From Sphingomonas sp. (GTDB lineage: Bacteria > Pseudomonadota > Alphaproteobacteria > Sphingomonadales > Sphingomonadaceae), in assembly GCA_017418975.1 (NCBI GenBank), contig JAFOMG010000024.1, forward strand, positions 124,001-188,000: 64,000 nucleotides of DNA. The letters run 5' to 3'. The notes below the pieces were generated by a model. That model saw only the letters and a list, made by a program, of their open reading frames with translations. It had not been told where the DNA came from and did no database searches. Both the position numbers and the translations under genes were made by a program. Each line of letters opens with the position of its first letter. The first letter of the stretch is position 1. Below, in pieces: positions 41,601 through 52,866 of this stretch.

Positions 41601-41701
41601 ATCCGGACGCCGCCTATAGCGGCTTCGGCTACAACCCGGCCTGGGCCGGCCCGAACATCATGGGCCGCTATTTCCGCGTCGGCGCGAAGATCGACTTCTA
41701 G
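38642..41701 (+). CDS. TonB-dependent outer-membrane receptor
   Basis: 1019 residues. A signal peptide (to about VPALAQ) and an Ala/Pro-rich linker are followed by the TonB-box-like DSIVVTGS and a plug domain with DGASSTYGADAVAGVINVITKK (the conserved plug end). The C-terminal barrel ends in GRYFRVGAKIDF with the terminal Phe needed for barrel assembly. Large receptors of this SIVVTGSLIRRTDTETPSPV type are typical of sphingomonads and xanthomonads and take up iron complexes or sugars; substrate is not clear. It is monocistronic and ends in a strong terminator. Confidence 0.93.
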   Translation: MINRTRTMTRLLRDSTALCGALLIAVPALAQEAAPAAAPAQDSAAAAPATAAQEAPGDSIVVTGSLIRRTDTETPSPVTVLSAETLEQRGLNTVTEAVQRLSAGNAGTITQGWNAGGNFAAGASAISLRGLTVQSTLTIFDGLRMAPYPLADDGQRNFVDMNTIQNAIIERIDVLKDGASSTYGADAVAGVINVITKKEIKGLHANVSAGISQRGDAGEQRADLTWGYGDLNEQGFNVYVSGEYMKQDPLWARDRDYPFNTKDWSRICNAGGACMHNLNWNGVSPDGTVNGLSSVPGVALVRPVTTPGSPVGSGRYSYVATSNPCGRWTPYQLSAAQIARTTTAPASGLVCQGDPAEYLMLLPDVERFGVSTRFTANIGESHQFYAQANYYKSSVVGTAVPHSLGGTPPDPSSVGTYSVIMPVYVCAAGRGTPNGLNTGCDATNGTLNPQNPYAAAGQTAQLLFRTDRPRRDEAISRALRGTIGLSGQLAGFDYSASFVAANSKLTRTQYNYVKAQRVMDVLARGTFNFTNPSANPQSVWDYIMPDNATVSNSDLWQATASLSRHVLDLPGGGVDAAGGLSYRYESIISPSANPGNETSPWDRYYNINAVGTSGSRKVFSAFGEIQAAALDKIELNLSGRYDSYSSGQKNFSPKVGAKITPIRALAVRGTWSKGFRIPSFNEAYGTPTTGFISRGGGTFCQTYASFCAAHGNNAYATQQFSLGLTNVGNPALRPEKSESLTAGMIFEPIRGLSFTVDFWRIRVKDQIVGVNNTAPVVDAYYRNNGVVNIPGITVRPGIIDPANPNALPHIGSIQALYANANRQIVQGVDVGFNANLKLTEGVRWISSLDVSYLDKNHLTLVDPITGVAQPPQRYEDTLSPCNNTSCSGSPRWRASWQNTLQLGATSVTATAYYTAGYHVSQVDLGATPFDCQSAIENGTQTYDDDSPVQCRSKDIWNVDLTIQHRINDNFALSLNVMNLLDTKPPFDPDAAYSGFGYNPAWAGPNIMGRYFRVGAKIDF

Positions 41702-41724
41702 AACCGCCGAGAGAGGCCAACTCC

Positions 41725-41756
41725 GGGGGAGCGGCATTGCCGTTCCCCCTTTTTTG
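41725..41756 (+). terminator. Terminator of the TonB receptor gene
   Basis: GGGGGAGCGGCA and TGCCGTTCCCCC (imperfect by one bulge) are followed by TTTTTT. Confidence 0.88.
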
Positions 41757-41792
41757 TCCCGATCGCGCAGCCATGGCCGCGCCTGCCGCTAA

Positions 41793-41807
41793 TGCGATTG
41801 ACTCGCA
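41793..41807. promoter_or_regulatory. Fur-like box before the PepSY iron operon
   Basis: TGCGATT-G-ACTCGCA is a 7-1-7 inverted repeat with one mismatch, similar to alphaproteobacterial Fur sites of the TGCGAATxATTCGCA type. TATACC follows at 41809 and may be a -10. It lies 53 bases before the small frame at 41860 and about 210 before the DUF3649 gene. Confidence 0.55.
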
Positions 41808-41859
41808 ATATACCATTCCCTAACGAGCCCGCCACATGGTGTTTCAAAGGGGATCCGCG

Positions 41860-42000
41860 ATGAAATCCTTCTTCCGCAGCGCGCTGCCCGCCGGCGCCAT
41901 GCCCCAGCCCGTCCGGGCCGCGGGGCCGCGCGAGGAAGCGGATGGGGATGGGCGCGGCAACGAAACCATCGCCACCCGCACGCCCCCTTTCGCATACTGA
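41860..42000 (+). CDS. Possible 46-residue protein heading the PepSY operon
   Basis: ATG 41860 follows AAAGGGGATCCGCG, a good ribosome site, and runs 46 codons to TGA 41998-42000, 14 bases before the DUF3649 gene. The product is MKSFFRSALPAG-like at the start, polar and without recognisable domain. It could be a small leader protein or chance. The composition and upstream signal favour a real small gene modestly. Confidence 0.35.
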   Translation: MKSFFRSALPAGAMPQPVRAAGPREEADGDGRGNETIATRTPPFAY

Positions 42001-42014
42001 TCCCGGACACGCGC

Positions 42015-42317
42015 ATGGCGGGGGCAGCACGACAACGCGCCGGATGGCGCTACCGCGCCAATGTCGCGGCGCGCACGGCGGCGGGAACGGTCGGCGCCTA
42101 TGCGGTCGCCGCCCTGTTCGCCGCGGCGCTGGCGCGCGTGCTGCCGATGCCGAAGGTGGAGGCGATCATGCCGGCGACGCTGCTCGCCTTTCTCGTCGGG
42201 CCGGCGGTCACCCTCTGGGCGTTCCTTGCCCGTGACCCCTGGCGTGCCTGGGCGGGAGTGATCCTGCCCGCCGCGCTCTTCGCCGCGATCGGCTTGCTCG
42301 CGGGCGCACCGGCATGA
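42015..42317 (+). CDS. DUF3649 small membrane protein (iron-uptake-associated)
   Basis: 100 residues with three hydrophobic helices and the ARTAAGTVGAYAVAALFAAALARVLP and FLVGPAVTLWAFLARDPWRAW segments typical of DUF3649. This gene usually travels with a PepSY-TM protein and DUF3325 near siderophore receptors, as it does here. Its last codons overlap the PepSY start by 4 bases. It likely belongs to a Fur-regulated inner-membrane siderophore-handling operon. Confidence 0.85.
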   Translation: MAGAARQRAGWRYRANVAARTAAGTVGAYAVAALFAAALARVLPMPKVEAIMPATLLAFLVGPAVTLWAFLARDPWRAWAGVILPAALFAAIGLLAGAPA

Positions 42318-43783
42318 GCGCGGTCCGCGATGGCGCGCGCCAGGTCATGGCGTGGCTGCACGGCTGGACCGGGCTGCTGCTCGGCTGGGTATTGTTCGTC
42401 ATGTGCCTCGCCGGCACGCTCAGCGTGTTCAAGCCGGAGATCGGCCAGTGGATGCGCCCGGAGACCCGCGCCACCGCCGACCCCGCCGACGCCGTGCAGG
42501 CGGCGACCGACTGGCTGGCGCGGAACACCAGCGGCTCGACCGGCTGGTACCTCACCGCCCCGAGCGCCCGGACCAACACGGTCGAGGCCGCCTATGACAG
42601 CGACGGCGGCTTCGTCTATCGCGCGCTCGATCCGGCGAGCGGCGCTCCCGCGCCACGCGAGACGCTGGGCGGCGAGTTCTTCTACCGCCTCCATTTCGAG
42701 CTGGAGCTGCCCTATCCCTGGGGCCGGCTGCTCGCCTCGATCGCGGCGATGGCGATGCTGGTCGCGCTGATCACCGGGATCATCGCGCATCGCCGCATCT
42801 TCAAGGACTATTTCACTTTCCGCCCGGCCAAGGGGCAGCGCTCCTGGCTCGACGGGCACAATGCGCTGGGCGTGCTGGCCACGCCCTTCCATCTGATGAT
42901 CACCTTCACCGGGCTGGTCACGCTCGCCTCGCTCAACATGCCCTGGGCCATGTCCGCCACCTATGGCAAGGATCTGGCGGCGGTGTACCATGACCTCGCG
43001 CCGGGCGTGGCGGAACGGCCCAGGGCCAACGCGCCCGCGCCGCTGGCCCCGATCGCCCCGATGCTGCGCGAGGCGCAGCGCCGGCTCGGCGGCACGATCG
43101 GCCGCGTCTATGTGGTCAACCCGGGCGACAAGGCCGCGGTGGTCACCGTGTTCCGCTCGGATGCCGACCAGCTCGGCTTCACCCCGGGCGAGATCAGCTT
43201 CGACGGCGCGACCGGCAGACCGCTCCGCGCCTGGCGGGAGAATCGCGGCGCGGTCCAGACCTATAATGTCGTCTACGGCCTCCACATGGCCCGCTTCGCC
43301 TCGATCGCGACTCGCTGGCTCTATTTCCTGGGCGGCGCGATGCTCACCCTGGCGATCGCGACAGGCCTGGTCCTCTGGATCGTCAAGCGTCGCGAGCGGG
43401 CGCCGCTCTCGCTCGGCAATCGCGTGCTCGAGCGATTGAACGCCGGCGTGCTGGCCGGCGTGCCGCTGGGCTGCGCCACCTATCTCCTCGCCAATCGCCT
43501 GTTGCCGCTCGGCCTTGCCGGCCGCGCCGAGCTGGAGATCTCGGCGGCGCTGTGGACCGCCGCCGCCGCGCTGGCGATCGGCGCCGCGCTGCCGCCGCGC
43601 TGGGCCTGGCCGCTGCTCATCGGCGCGACGGCGCTCGCCTGCGCGCTCGCGGCGCTCATCGGCCTTGTAGTGAGCGTCATGTCGGGGGTGCTGCTGGCCG
43701 TCGCCGCCGCGCTTGCCCTGCTCGCCGCGAAACAGCTGCGCGGCCCGAAGCAGCGCCCCGAGCGCAGGCGGCGCGCGGCATGA
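42314..43783 (+). CDS. PepSY-associated membrane protein (siderophore reductase-like)
   Basis: 489 residues: N-terminal helix with HGWTGLLLGWVLFVMCLAGTLSVFKPE (the PepSY_TM opening), a periplasmic loop, further helices with LLASIAAMAMLVALITGIIAHRRIFKDYF and WLDGHNALGVLATPFHLMI, and a cytoplasmic-facing end. His residues in helices 1 and 4 could bind heme. Members such as FoxB/PiuB reduce or release iron from siderophores at the inner membrane. It is overlapped by both neighbours. Confidence 0.9.
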   Translation: MSAVRDGARQVMAWLHGWTGLLLGWVLFVMCLAGTLSVFKPEIGQWMRPETRATADPADAVQAATDWLARNTSGSTGWYLTAPSARTNTVEAAYDSDGGFVYRALDPASGAPAPRETLGGEFFYRLHFELELPYPWGRLLASIAAMAMLVALITGIIAHRRIFKDYFTFRPAKGQRSWLDGHNALGVLATPFHLMITFTGLVTLASLNMPWAMSATYGKDLAAVYHDLAPGVAERPRANAPAPLAPIAPMLREAQRRLGGTIGRVYVVNPGDKAAVVTVFRSDADQLGFTPGEISFDGATGRPLRAWRENRGAVQTYNVVYGLHMARFASIATRWLYFLGGAMLTLAIATGLVLWIVKRRERAPLSLGNRVLERLNAGVLAGVPLGCATYLLANRLLPLGLAGRAELEISAALWTAAAALAIGAALPPRWAWPLLIGATALACALAALIGLVVSVMSGVLLAVAAALALLAAKQLRGPKQRPERRRRAA

Positions 43784-44118
43784 CGATGGCGGTCGCCGGC
43801 CTGCTCTATCTCGGCATGTTCGCGCTCGCCGCGGGCATGTCGCGCCACGCCGATCCGCTGCTCGGGCCGCAGGCGAAGCGCGCCGCGCTCCGGCATCCGG
43901 CCCGCCCTGGCTGGGCGCTGGTCGCGCTTTCCTTCCTGGTCGCCTGCCTTGCGGGCGATGGCGGCCGGGCGCTGGTGCTGTGGTTCGGGCTGATCCCCTT
44001 TGTCAGCGCGATCATCCTGCTGGGGCTAACCTATCGCCCGGCCGTGCCGCGCGCCGTGGTGCCCGTCGCGATGCTGATGGTGCTGCTCGCGCCCTTCACC
44101 TGGGCCGTGAACCCATGA
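43780..44118 (+). CDS. DUF3325 small membrane protein
   Basis: 112 residues with three to four membrane spans: LLYLGMFALAAGMSRHADPLLG, the segment WALVALSFLVACLAGDGGRALVLWFGLIPFV, and a C-terminal helix. DUF3325 proteins accompany PepSY-TM/DUF3649. ATG 43780 overlaps the PepSY stop. It completes the three-gene iron operon. The exact function is not known. Confidence 0.85.
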   Translation: MTMAVAGLLYLGMFALAAGMSRHADPLLGPQAKRAALRHPARPGWALVALSFLVACLAGDGGRALVLWFGLIPFVSAIILLGLTYRPAVPRAVVPVAMLMVLLAPFTWAVNP

Positions 44119-44255
44119 ACCGGAAATGGTCGAGATGGGTGGCAAGCGGTCCCCAGCTGGCCGCAGGAATCGTTCGTGAAATGCCAGATTTCAGGAAGCC
44201 GTTTTGCGATGGAGACGCTTCAGATCCGCCAACGGTTGCGGCCATGTCGGAGATC

Positions 44256-44591
44256 CTAGGATCCTCGCGACAACCGATCGCGTAAAATTAGATATTGCTC
44301 ATAAGATGTATCGGAAAATGCTTCATCCCGATCGGAAGGCAGGTCAGCGTAAAATACCGCCTGAGGAAACTGACTCGCGGAGAAATCGTAGCGCTCGCCA
44401 TCGATGAGATTGTAAAAATGCCACGCTCCATCGACTTCGGTTTTCACAATCTCGCCGCCTAGCATGCCCTGAACCACAAGCGCCGTCACACTGCACTGCC
44501 CGCGCGCCGGATTGTCGGATAGCCACTTACTCGACGTTTCGATGGACCATGCGCGTTCCAGCGCAGATTGAAGGGCAGCAAAATCGGACAT
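44256..44591 (-). CDS. YunG-like protein, probably acquired
   Basis: 111 residues. It matches the YunG family of Bacillus: WSIETSSKWLSDNPARGQCSVTALVVQGMLGGEI and WHFYNLIDGERYDFSASQF are its characteristic parts. Function is unknown. GC over 44281-44580 is about 53% by hand count, well below the roughly two-thirds of the neighbours, and AT-rich phrases such as AAAATTAGATATTG appear at its 3' end. It sits alone between two operons, a likely recent transfer. Confidence 0.75.
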   Translation of the reverse strand: MSDFAALQSALERAWSIETSSKWLSDNPARGQCSVTALVVQGMLGGEIVKTEVDGAWHFYNLIDGERYDFSASQFPQAVFYADLPSDRDEAFSDTSYEQYLILRDRLSRGS

Positions 44592-44690
44592 CCGTACCAA
44601 GCTTAGCCGTTCGGCCTGCCGCCGCCAACTTCCTCGCCATGTTCCGGCGCACCTCGATCCGCCCGTGGCTCCACGCCAATGAGCCGCCAT

Positions 44691-46511
44691 CTAGGCGAGC
44701 ACGGCCTTGCCGCGCAGCAGCGCTCCGGCGATCTCGACGATCTCGACGGGATCGAACGGCTTGCCGATCGCCGGCACCTCGGCGAACCCCATGGGCAGAT
44801 GGTCGCGGCCATAGCCGCTGACAAAGGCGAAGGGCACGCCCCGCGCATCGAGCGCGGCCGCGATCGCCTCGACGCTGGCGCCCTGCAGATTGCCGTCGAG
44901 CAGCGCGCCGTCGATCCGCCCCTCCGCGATGATCGCCCGGGCATGCTCGGCTGTCGCCGCCGGGCCGATCACCTCGACTCCGGCATCGGCAAGGATCGCG
45001 CCGAGCTCGAGCGCGACCAGCGGCTCGTCCTCGATGATCGCGAAGCGCTTGCCGGCGATCGATGCCGCCGCGGCGGCCGCGCCCCTGGCCCAGCCGCCCG
45101 CTTCGCGCACGGGGCGATCCGCCGGCAGCTCGGCCGCGCCGCCGGCATGCGGGAGAGTCAGGATCCAGCGCAGCCCTGCCGGCACGAAGCTGGCCACCGC
45201 CGATCCGCCCTCGGCCTTGAGGCTGCGTTCGATCAGGGCCGTGCCGAAGCCGCGCCGGCTCGGCGCCGCCACCGCCGGGCCGCCGCTTTCGGCCCATTCC
45301 AGCTCGAGCATCGTCCCCCGCAACCGCCATTCCAGCCGCACCCGCCCGGCTTCGTTCGAGAGCGCGCCATATTTGTTGGCATTGGTGCCGAGCTCATGGA
45401 GCACCAGGGCAAGGTGCAGCGCCGGCTCGGGCGACAGCTCGATCTCGGGCCCGGCGAAGCTCAGCCGCTGGGGATCGATCGTGCCGAGCTGGAGCTGCCC
45501 CTCGATCAGCTCGCGCAGCCTGGCGCCTTGCCAGGTGGTGGCGCTGAGCAGCGAATGGGCGCGGGCCAGCGCATGGATGCGCCCGATAAAGGTCGGCGCG
45601 AAGTCGGAAGGGCCGGCCGAATGGCGCAGCGTCTGCGTCGCGATCGCCTGGACCGAGGCGAGCGTGTTCTTCACCCGGTGGTTGAGCTCGCCGATCAGCA
45701 GGCGCTGCGTCGCCTCGGCGCGCTTGCGCTCGGTCACGTCAAGGATCTGGACGCTGACCGAGACCAGCCGGTCGCCTTCGAACAGCGCCGAGCAATAGCA
45801 TTCGCAGTCGAGCAGCGTCCCGCCTTTGTCGTTGGCGCGCAGCGTCTCGACGCGGCGCAGCTCGTGCCCCTCGACCATTTGCCCCAGCACCAGCTCGACC
45901 GCCGCGCCATTGGCGGGATCGAGCCAGTCGAGCTTCGCCGCGCGCCGACCCAGCACTTCGCCCGCGCTCCAGCCGAACAGCCGCTCGGCGCCGTTCGACC
46001 AGCCGATCACCCGGAGATCGGCATCGAACTCGACGATGGCGAGCGGGCTGTTGTCGCTATGCGCCTGGATCCGGCCGAGCGCCGCGGCCAGCTGGTCGCG
46101 CTGGCGGGCGATCTCGAGCCGCTGGCGCGCCAGCTCGACGAAGATGTCGACCTTGTTGCGCACGATCTGCGGATCGACCGGCTTGAACAGATAGTCGACC
46201 GCGCCCGCCTCATACCCCCGGAACCGCCGCCGTTCGTCGGTCGCCACCGCCGTCACGAAGATGATCGGGATCCGGCGCGTCCGCTCCGTCCCGCGCATCA
46301 GCTCGGCGAGTTCATAGCCGTCCATGCCCGGCATCTGCACGTCGAGCAGGGCAAGCGCGACTTCGTGCCGGAGCAGCAGCTCGAGCGCCGCCGGGCCCGA
46401 GGGTGCCTTCAGTATCTCCACCCCGTCGCCGCGGAGCAGCGCATCCATCGCGATCAGGTTCTTCTCGACATCGTCGACGACGAGGATCTTCACGGCTTCA
46501 GGCTGCGGCAT
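44691..46511 (-). CDS. Receiver-PAS-HWE histidine kinase-receiver protein
   Basis: 606 residues: N-terminal receiver (Asp57 in ALALLDVQMPGMDG, Lys in YLFKPVDP), a PAS domain (about 145-262, FDADLRVIGWSNGAERLFGW), an HWE-type kinase (His277 in GELNHRVKNTLASVQ, and ATPase motif GTNANKYGALS), and a C-terminal receiver (FAIIEDEPLVALELG, LLDGNLQG, IGKPFDP). HWE kinases often control the alphaproteobacterial general stress response or light responses. It overlaps the cheR gene by 14 bases, making it the last gene of a three-gene operon. Confidence 0.9.
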   Translation of the reverse strand: MPQPEAVKILVVDDVEKNLIAMDALLRGDGVEILKAPSGPAALELLLRHEVALALLDVQMPGMDGYELAELMRGTERTRRIPIIFVTAVATDERRRFRGYEAGAVDYLFKPVDPQIVRNKVDIFVELARQRLEIARQRDQLAAALGRIQAHSDNSPLAIVEFDADLRVIGWSNGAERLFGWSAGEVLGRRAAKLDWLDPANGAAVELVLGQMVEGHELRRVETLRANDKGGTLLDCECYCSALFEGDRLVSVSVQILDVTERKRAEATQRLLIGELNHRVKNTLASVQAIATQTLRHSAGPSDFAPTFIGRIHALARAHSLLSATTWQGARLRELIEGQLQLGTIDPQRLSFAGPEIELSPEPALHLALVLHELGTNANKYGALSNEAGRVRLEWRLRGTMLELEWAESGGPAVAAPSRRGFGTALIERSLKAEGGSAVASFVPAGLRWILTLPHAGGAAELPADRPVREAGGWARGAAAAAASIAGKRFAIIEDEPLVALELGAILADAGVEVIGPAATAEHARAIIAEGRIDGALLDGNLQGASVEAIAAALDARGVPFAFVSGYGRDHLPMGFAEVPAIGKPFDPVEIVEIAGALLRGKAVLA

Positions 46512-47360
46512 GGTCGACCTCCACAGCTATCGGCAGGATGTTGCGCCGGTATATCTTCTCCTCCGACACGAAGTCGGCAAAGGCGTCGGCATGAGTGGAG
46601 AAGCGCAGATTCTCCTTCGCGCCCAGCCCCAGGAAGCCGCCGCGCACCAGGCTCTGCCCGAACAGGCCGAGCGCGCGATCCTGCAGCGCCCGATCGAAAT
46701 AGATCAGCACGTTGCGGCTCGACACGAGATGCGCTTCGGCGAAGACCTGATCGGTCGCGAGATTATGCTCGGCGAACACCGCCCGGGCGCGCAGGCTCTT
46801 GTCGAACACCGCCCGGCCATAGCCCGCGGTATAATGGTCGGAGAGCGATCCCCTGCCGCCCGAGGCGCGGTGGTTTTCGGTGAACAGCGCGATGCGGTCG
46901 AGCGCATAGACGCCGGCCTCCGCCCGCTCCAGCGCGGCGGGGCTGATGTCGGTGCAATAGAAGATCGTCCGTTCCTCCAGCCCCTCCTCGCGGAACAGAA
47001 TGGCGAGCGAGTAGAATTCCTCGCCATTGGCGCAGCCGGCGATCCACACCTTGAGCGACGGGAAAGTGCGCAGATGCGGCACCACCTGCTCGCGGAGCGC
47101 GCGGAAATAGGCGGGGTCGCGGAACATCTCGCTCACCTGGATGGTGAGATAGCCCATCAGCTCGGCGAACAGCGCCGGCTCGCGCAGCAGCCGGCCCTGC
47201 AGCTGCGACAGGGTGTCGCAGCCGAAGCGCGACTGCGCCCGCTCGAGCCGCCGCCGCAGCGAGCCGCGCGAATAGCCGCGAAAGTCGTGATGGTAGCGCC
47301 GCCAGATCGCCTCGAGCAGCAGCTCGAGCTCCAGCGCGTCCACCGGATCCGCGGCATCGC

Positions 47361-47364
<4 letters not shown>
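46498..47364 (-). CDS. cheR: CheR-type protein-glutamate methyltransferase
   Basis: 288 residues with the CheR N-terminal helical domain (RRYHHDFRGYSRGSLRRRLERAQ), SAM-binding AGCANGEEFYSLAILFREEG and the C-terminal TDISPAALERAEAGVYALD/SRNVLIYFDR segments. In chemotaxis CheR methylates receptor glutamates. Here no receptor, CheB or CheA is near, so it may act on another signalling protein. ATG 47364 overlaps the preceding kinase gene stop by 4 bases. Confidence 0.88.
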
Positions 47365-50459
<3,095 letters not shown>

Positions 50460-50707
50460 CAAACCCCGTTCTCTAAGGCAAGCCCGAGAAATTACCGCCT
50501 TATTCCAACGGTATCCGGGGATCGCAACCAAGATCGGCGCCGAACGACGCCGCCCGGCGCAACGTTCTGCACGCGGATTCGGTTCCGGGAAATGCGCAAA
50601 TTACGGACAGCGGTCCGAATCGGGACGGCGATGGCTGGGGCAATGCACGCCGGCACCCGATGGGCGCCAAGGCGTTCGCGTTCCAGGGGATCGGAAACAA
50701 GGGGCGG

Positions 50708-50783
50708 TGGTGGAGCTGAGGGGAATCGAACCCCTGACCTCTGCAGTGCGATTGCAGCGCTCTCCCATCTGAGCTACAGCCCC
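50708..50783 (-). tRNA. tRNA-Ala (anticodon CGC)
   Basis: The minus strand gives a 76-nt cloverleaf from GGGGCTGTAGCTCAG to the encoded CCA. The anticodon stem CTGCA/TGCAG encloses ATCGCAC with anticodon CGC. The G3-U70 pair, the alanine identity element, is present (acceptor GGGGCTG / CAGCTCC), and TTCGATTCC is the T loop. It reads GCG codons, common in GC-rich genomes. Confidence 0.97.
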
Positions 50784-50993
50784 GCCGCCTGTCCCCGGGT
50801 GGCCCCGGGGAGGCGCTCCATTAGCGGCGCTTTTTCCCCAATGCAACCGGCTTGAAACAAGCGCGGCAAAACGCTTCGCCCGCGCGCCGAACCGCGCTGA
50901 AAAACCGGGCTTTTTCCGGAACCATTGCCAGCACTCGCCCGCTGAATCCGCACCGGCCCAGCCCCCCAAGGGCCGGCAGTGGAGAAGATTCCC

Positions 50994-51824
50994 ATGAGCG
51001 ACCGTTACTCCGATCCCCGCTATTTCGGCCCCGAAGACCAGTATCAGGTGAGCGGCGCGCGCCGCGCCGGCGGCGAACATTATTCGAGCGCCCGCGAATA
51101 TGCCGCGGCCGGCGAGCTCGGCCGAACGCGCGGCCATCGCCCCGGCGGATATGGCGGCGAATATCGCGGCGGCTGGGATCGCAGCGCCCGCGACCAGCGC
51201 GGCTGGGACGAGCCGCGCTCCTATCGCGGCCAGGATCCGGACCGCGGCTTCTTCGATCGCGCCGGCGACGAAGTCCGCTCCTGGTTCGGCGACCAGGAGG
51301 CCGAGCGCCGCCGCGAGGCGGATCTGCGCTACGATGCCCGCCAGGCACGCGATACGCGCTGGTCCTACGGCCCCGACGATCACTATGGCGGCTGGCGCCG
51401 CCAGCGCATCGCCGAGCTCGACAGCGACTATGACGAATATCGCCGCGAGAACGCCCAGCGCTTCGAGAGCGAGTTCAACAACTGGCGCACCGATCGCCAG
51501 GGCCAGCGCGACGGCCTGCGCCGGGTCGCCGAGCATATGGAAGTGGTCGGCTCGGACGGCAGCCATGTCGGCAAGGTCGATAAGGTGCGCGGCGATCGCA
51601 TCGTCCTCACCCGGAACGACAGCGATGCCGGCGGCCATCATCATTCGATCCCGTCGCGCTGGATCCAGTCGGTGGACGACAAGGTGACGCTGCGCAAGAC
51701 TGCCGACGAAGCGCATGCGGCCTGGCGGGACGAGGAGCGCGCCGGCGCGTTGTTCGGCGAACGCGACGACCAGGATTGGAATCGCGACCGGAATCTCAAC
51801 CGGAGCTTCTCCGGAACCTATTGA
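50994..51824 (+). CDS. SWFGD-domain/DUF2171 protein, probable stress protein
   Basis: 276 residues. The N-terminal half is disordered and rich in Arg, Gly, Tyr and Asp; SWFGDQEAERRREAD (about 85-100) matches the short SWFGD motif of this family. The C-terminal 90 residues contain a PRC-barrel-like DUF2171 domain (MEVVGSDGSHVGKVDKVRGDRIVL). Such proteins are abundant and stress-induced in alphaproteobacteria. ATG 50994 has GGAGAAG upstream; the 5-codon earlier GTG frame is less likely. It is monocistronic. Confidence 0.82.
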   Translation: MSDRYSDPRYFGPEDQYQVSGARRAGGEHYSSAREYAAAGELGRTRGHRPGGYGGEYRGGWDRSARDQRGWDEPRSYRGQDPDRGFFDRAGDEVRSWFGDQEAERRREADLRYDARQARDTRWSYGPDDHYGGWRRQRIAELDSDYDEYRRENAQRFESEFNNWRTDRQGQRDGLRRVAEHMEVVGSDGSHVGKVDKVRGDRIVLTRNDSDAGGHHHSIPSRWIQSVDDKVTLRKTADEAHAAWRDEERAGALFGERDDQDWNRDRNLNRSFSGTY

Positions 51825-51852
51825 TCCCCAGATTGGGAATGTGAGCAGAACT

Positions 51853-51883
51853 GGGCCCGGGAGCATCTCCCGGGCCCTTCTTT
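51853..51883 (+). terminator. Terminator after the SWFGD-domain gene
   Basis: GGGCCCGGGAG-CAT-CTCCCGGGCCC with TTCTTT following. Confidence 0.85.
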
Positions 51884-51884
51884 C

Positions 51885-51961
51885 GCCGATCCCCGCGGCT
51901 CAGCCGGCCAGGCCGATCCCCGGCTCTGCCGGCAAGGCCGATCCCCGGCTCAGCCGGCAAG
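51885..51961. repeat. Three tandem 25-27 bp copies at the hydrolase gene's 3' end
   Basis: Units GCCGATCCCCGGCTCAGCCG-type occur at 51885-51911, 51912-51936 and 51937-51961. Copy 3 contains the real hydrolase stop codon (TCA at 51950-51952), so the duplications copy the last codons of the gene. Copy 2 differs by one base in that position (TCT). Confidence 0.75.
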
Positions 51962-52861
51962 AAACGCCGCCAGCGCCGCGCGGAACGCCTCGGGCTGGTC
52001 GAGCATGATGAAATGCCCGCTATCGGCCACGCCCTTCACGCTCACCTTGGGCGCGCCGGCATATTCGCGCTTGTAGAGATCGAGCATCGGCGCCTCGCCG
52101 CCGCGCGCCGCCAGCCAGGGCACCAGCACGGTGATCGGCGTGGCGATATCCTTCAGGCCGGGGCGCAGATCGGTCTGGAGATCCTCGAACATGGTCTGGG
52201 CGGAAACGCGCATGTCCGCCTTGGCCACCCAGGCCGCGACTTGCGCCTGCGATTCGGGCCTGGCCGCATTCTGCCGCGCGATCGCCTGGCCCACCGCCTC
52301 GGGCAATGGCTTGCCATGGAGGCCCGCCATCTGGGCGCGCATCGCCTCGGCCTGGGGCTTGACCGATTCGACCGTCGAGCCCGGGAAAAAGGCCGAGCCG
52401 ACGAACGGCATCGCATCGACGATCAGCGCCTTGCCGACATCGCCGGGATGCGCCTTGGCCAGCATCAGCGTCAGCAGCCCGCCCATCGAATGGCCCACCA
52501 CCGCGGCCCCCGCGATCCTGCGCTCCGCGACCAGCTTGTGCAGCTCGGCGACCATGGCCGGGAGCAGCCCCTCGCCCAGATTGGCGCCCGGCGCGTCGCC
52601 GCCGAAGCCGTTGACCTGGACGAGATACACGGTGTGCGTCTTCGCCAGCTCGGGCGCCACGCCGTCCCATACCGCGCGCGGGCTCGACAGGCCGGGGATC
52701 AGGATCACCGGGCTGCCCTTGCCGATCACCTGCACCGAGAGATGGTCCATCTGGATCAGCTCGGCCGCCGCCGGCGCGGTCGCGGCATGCGCTGCGGGGG
52801 CATGGAGGATGGCGGGGATGCTGGCAGTGGCGAGCAGGGCGAAGGCGATGCGCTTGATCAT
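51950..52861 (-). CDS. Secreted alpha/beta hydrolase
   Basis: 303 residues with a signal peptide (to about AAHA, residue 25). The alpha/beta hydrolase core has ILIPGLSSPRAVWDG, the nucleophile elbow VVGHSMGGLLTLM, and the catalytic His in GVADSGHFIMLDQPEAF. Substrate is unknown; the domain resembles BioH/lactonase-like proteins. It is last in an operon with an XRE regulator (6-base gap) and a membrane protein. The upstream frame extension is a shadow. Confidence 0.85.
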   Translation of the reverse strand: MIKRIAFALLATASIPAILHAPAAHAATAPAAAELIQMDHLSVQVIGKGSPVILIPGLSSPRAVWDGVAPELAKTHTVYLVQVNGFGGDAPGANLGEGLLPAMVAELHKLVAERRIAGAAVVGHSMGGLLTLMLAKAHPGDVGKALIVDAMPFVGSAFFPGSTVESVKPQAEAMRAQMAGLHGKPLPEAVGQAIARQNAARPESQAQVAAWVAKADMRVSAQTMFEDLQTDLRPGLKDIATPITVLVPWLAARGGEAPMLDLYKREYAGAPKVSVKGVADSGHFIMLDQPEAFRAALAAFLAG

Positions 52862-52866
52862 GACGG

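Noticed and set aside
38480..41737. A 1085-codon open frame antisense to the TonB receptor
   Set aside because: The receptor frame has a full set of domain features, whereas this frame is a high-GC codon shadow with no recognisable domain.
44679..46883. A 734-codon frame antisense to the HWE kinase and cheR
   Set aside because: It spans two real genes on the opposite strand and shows no family motif.
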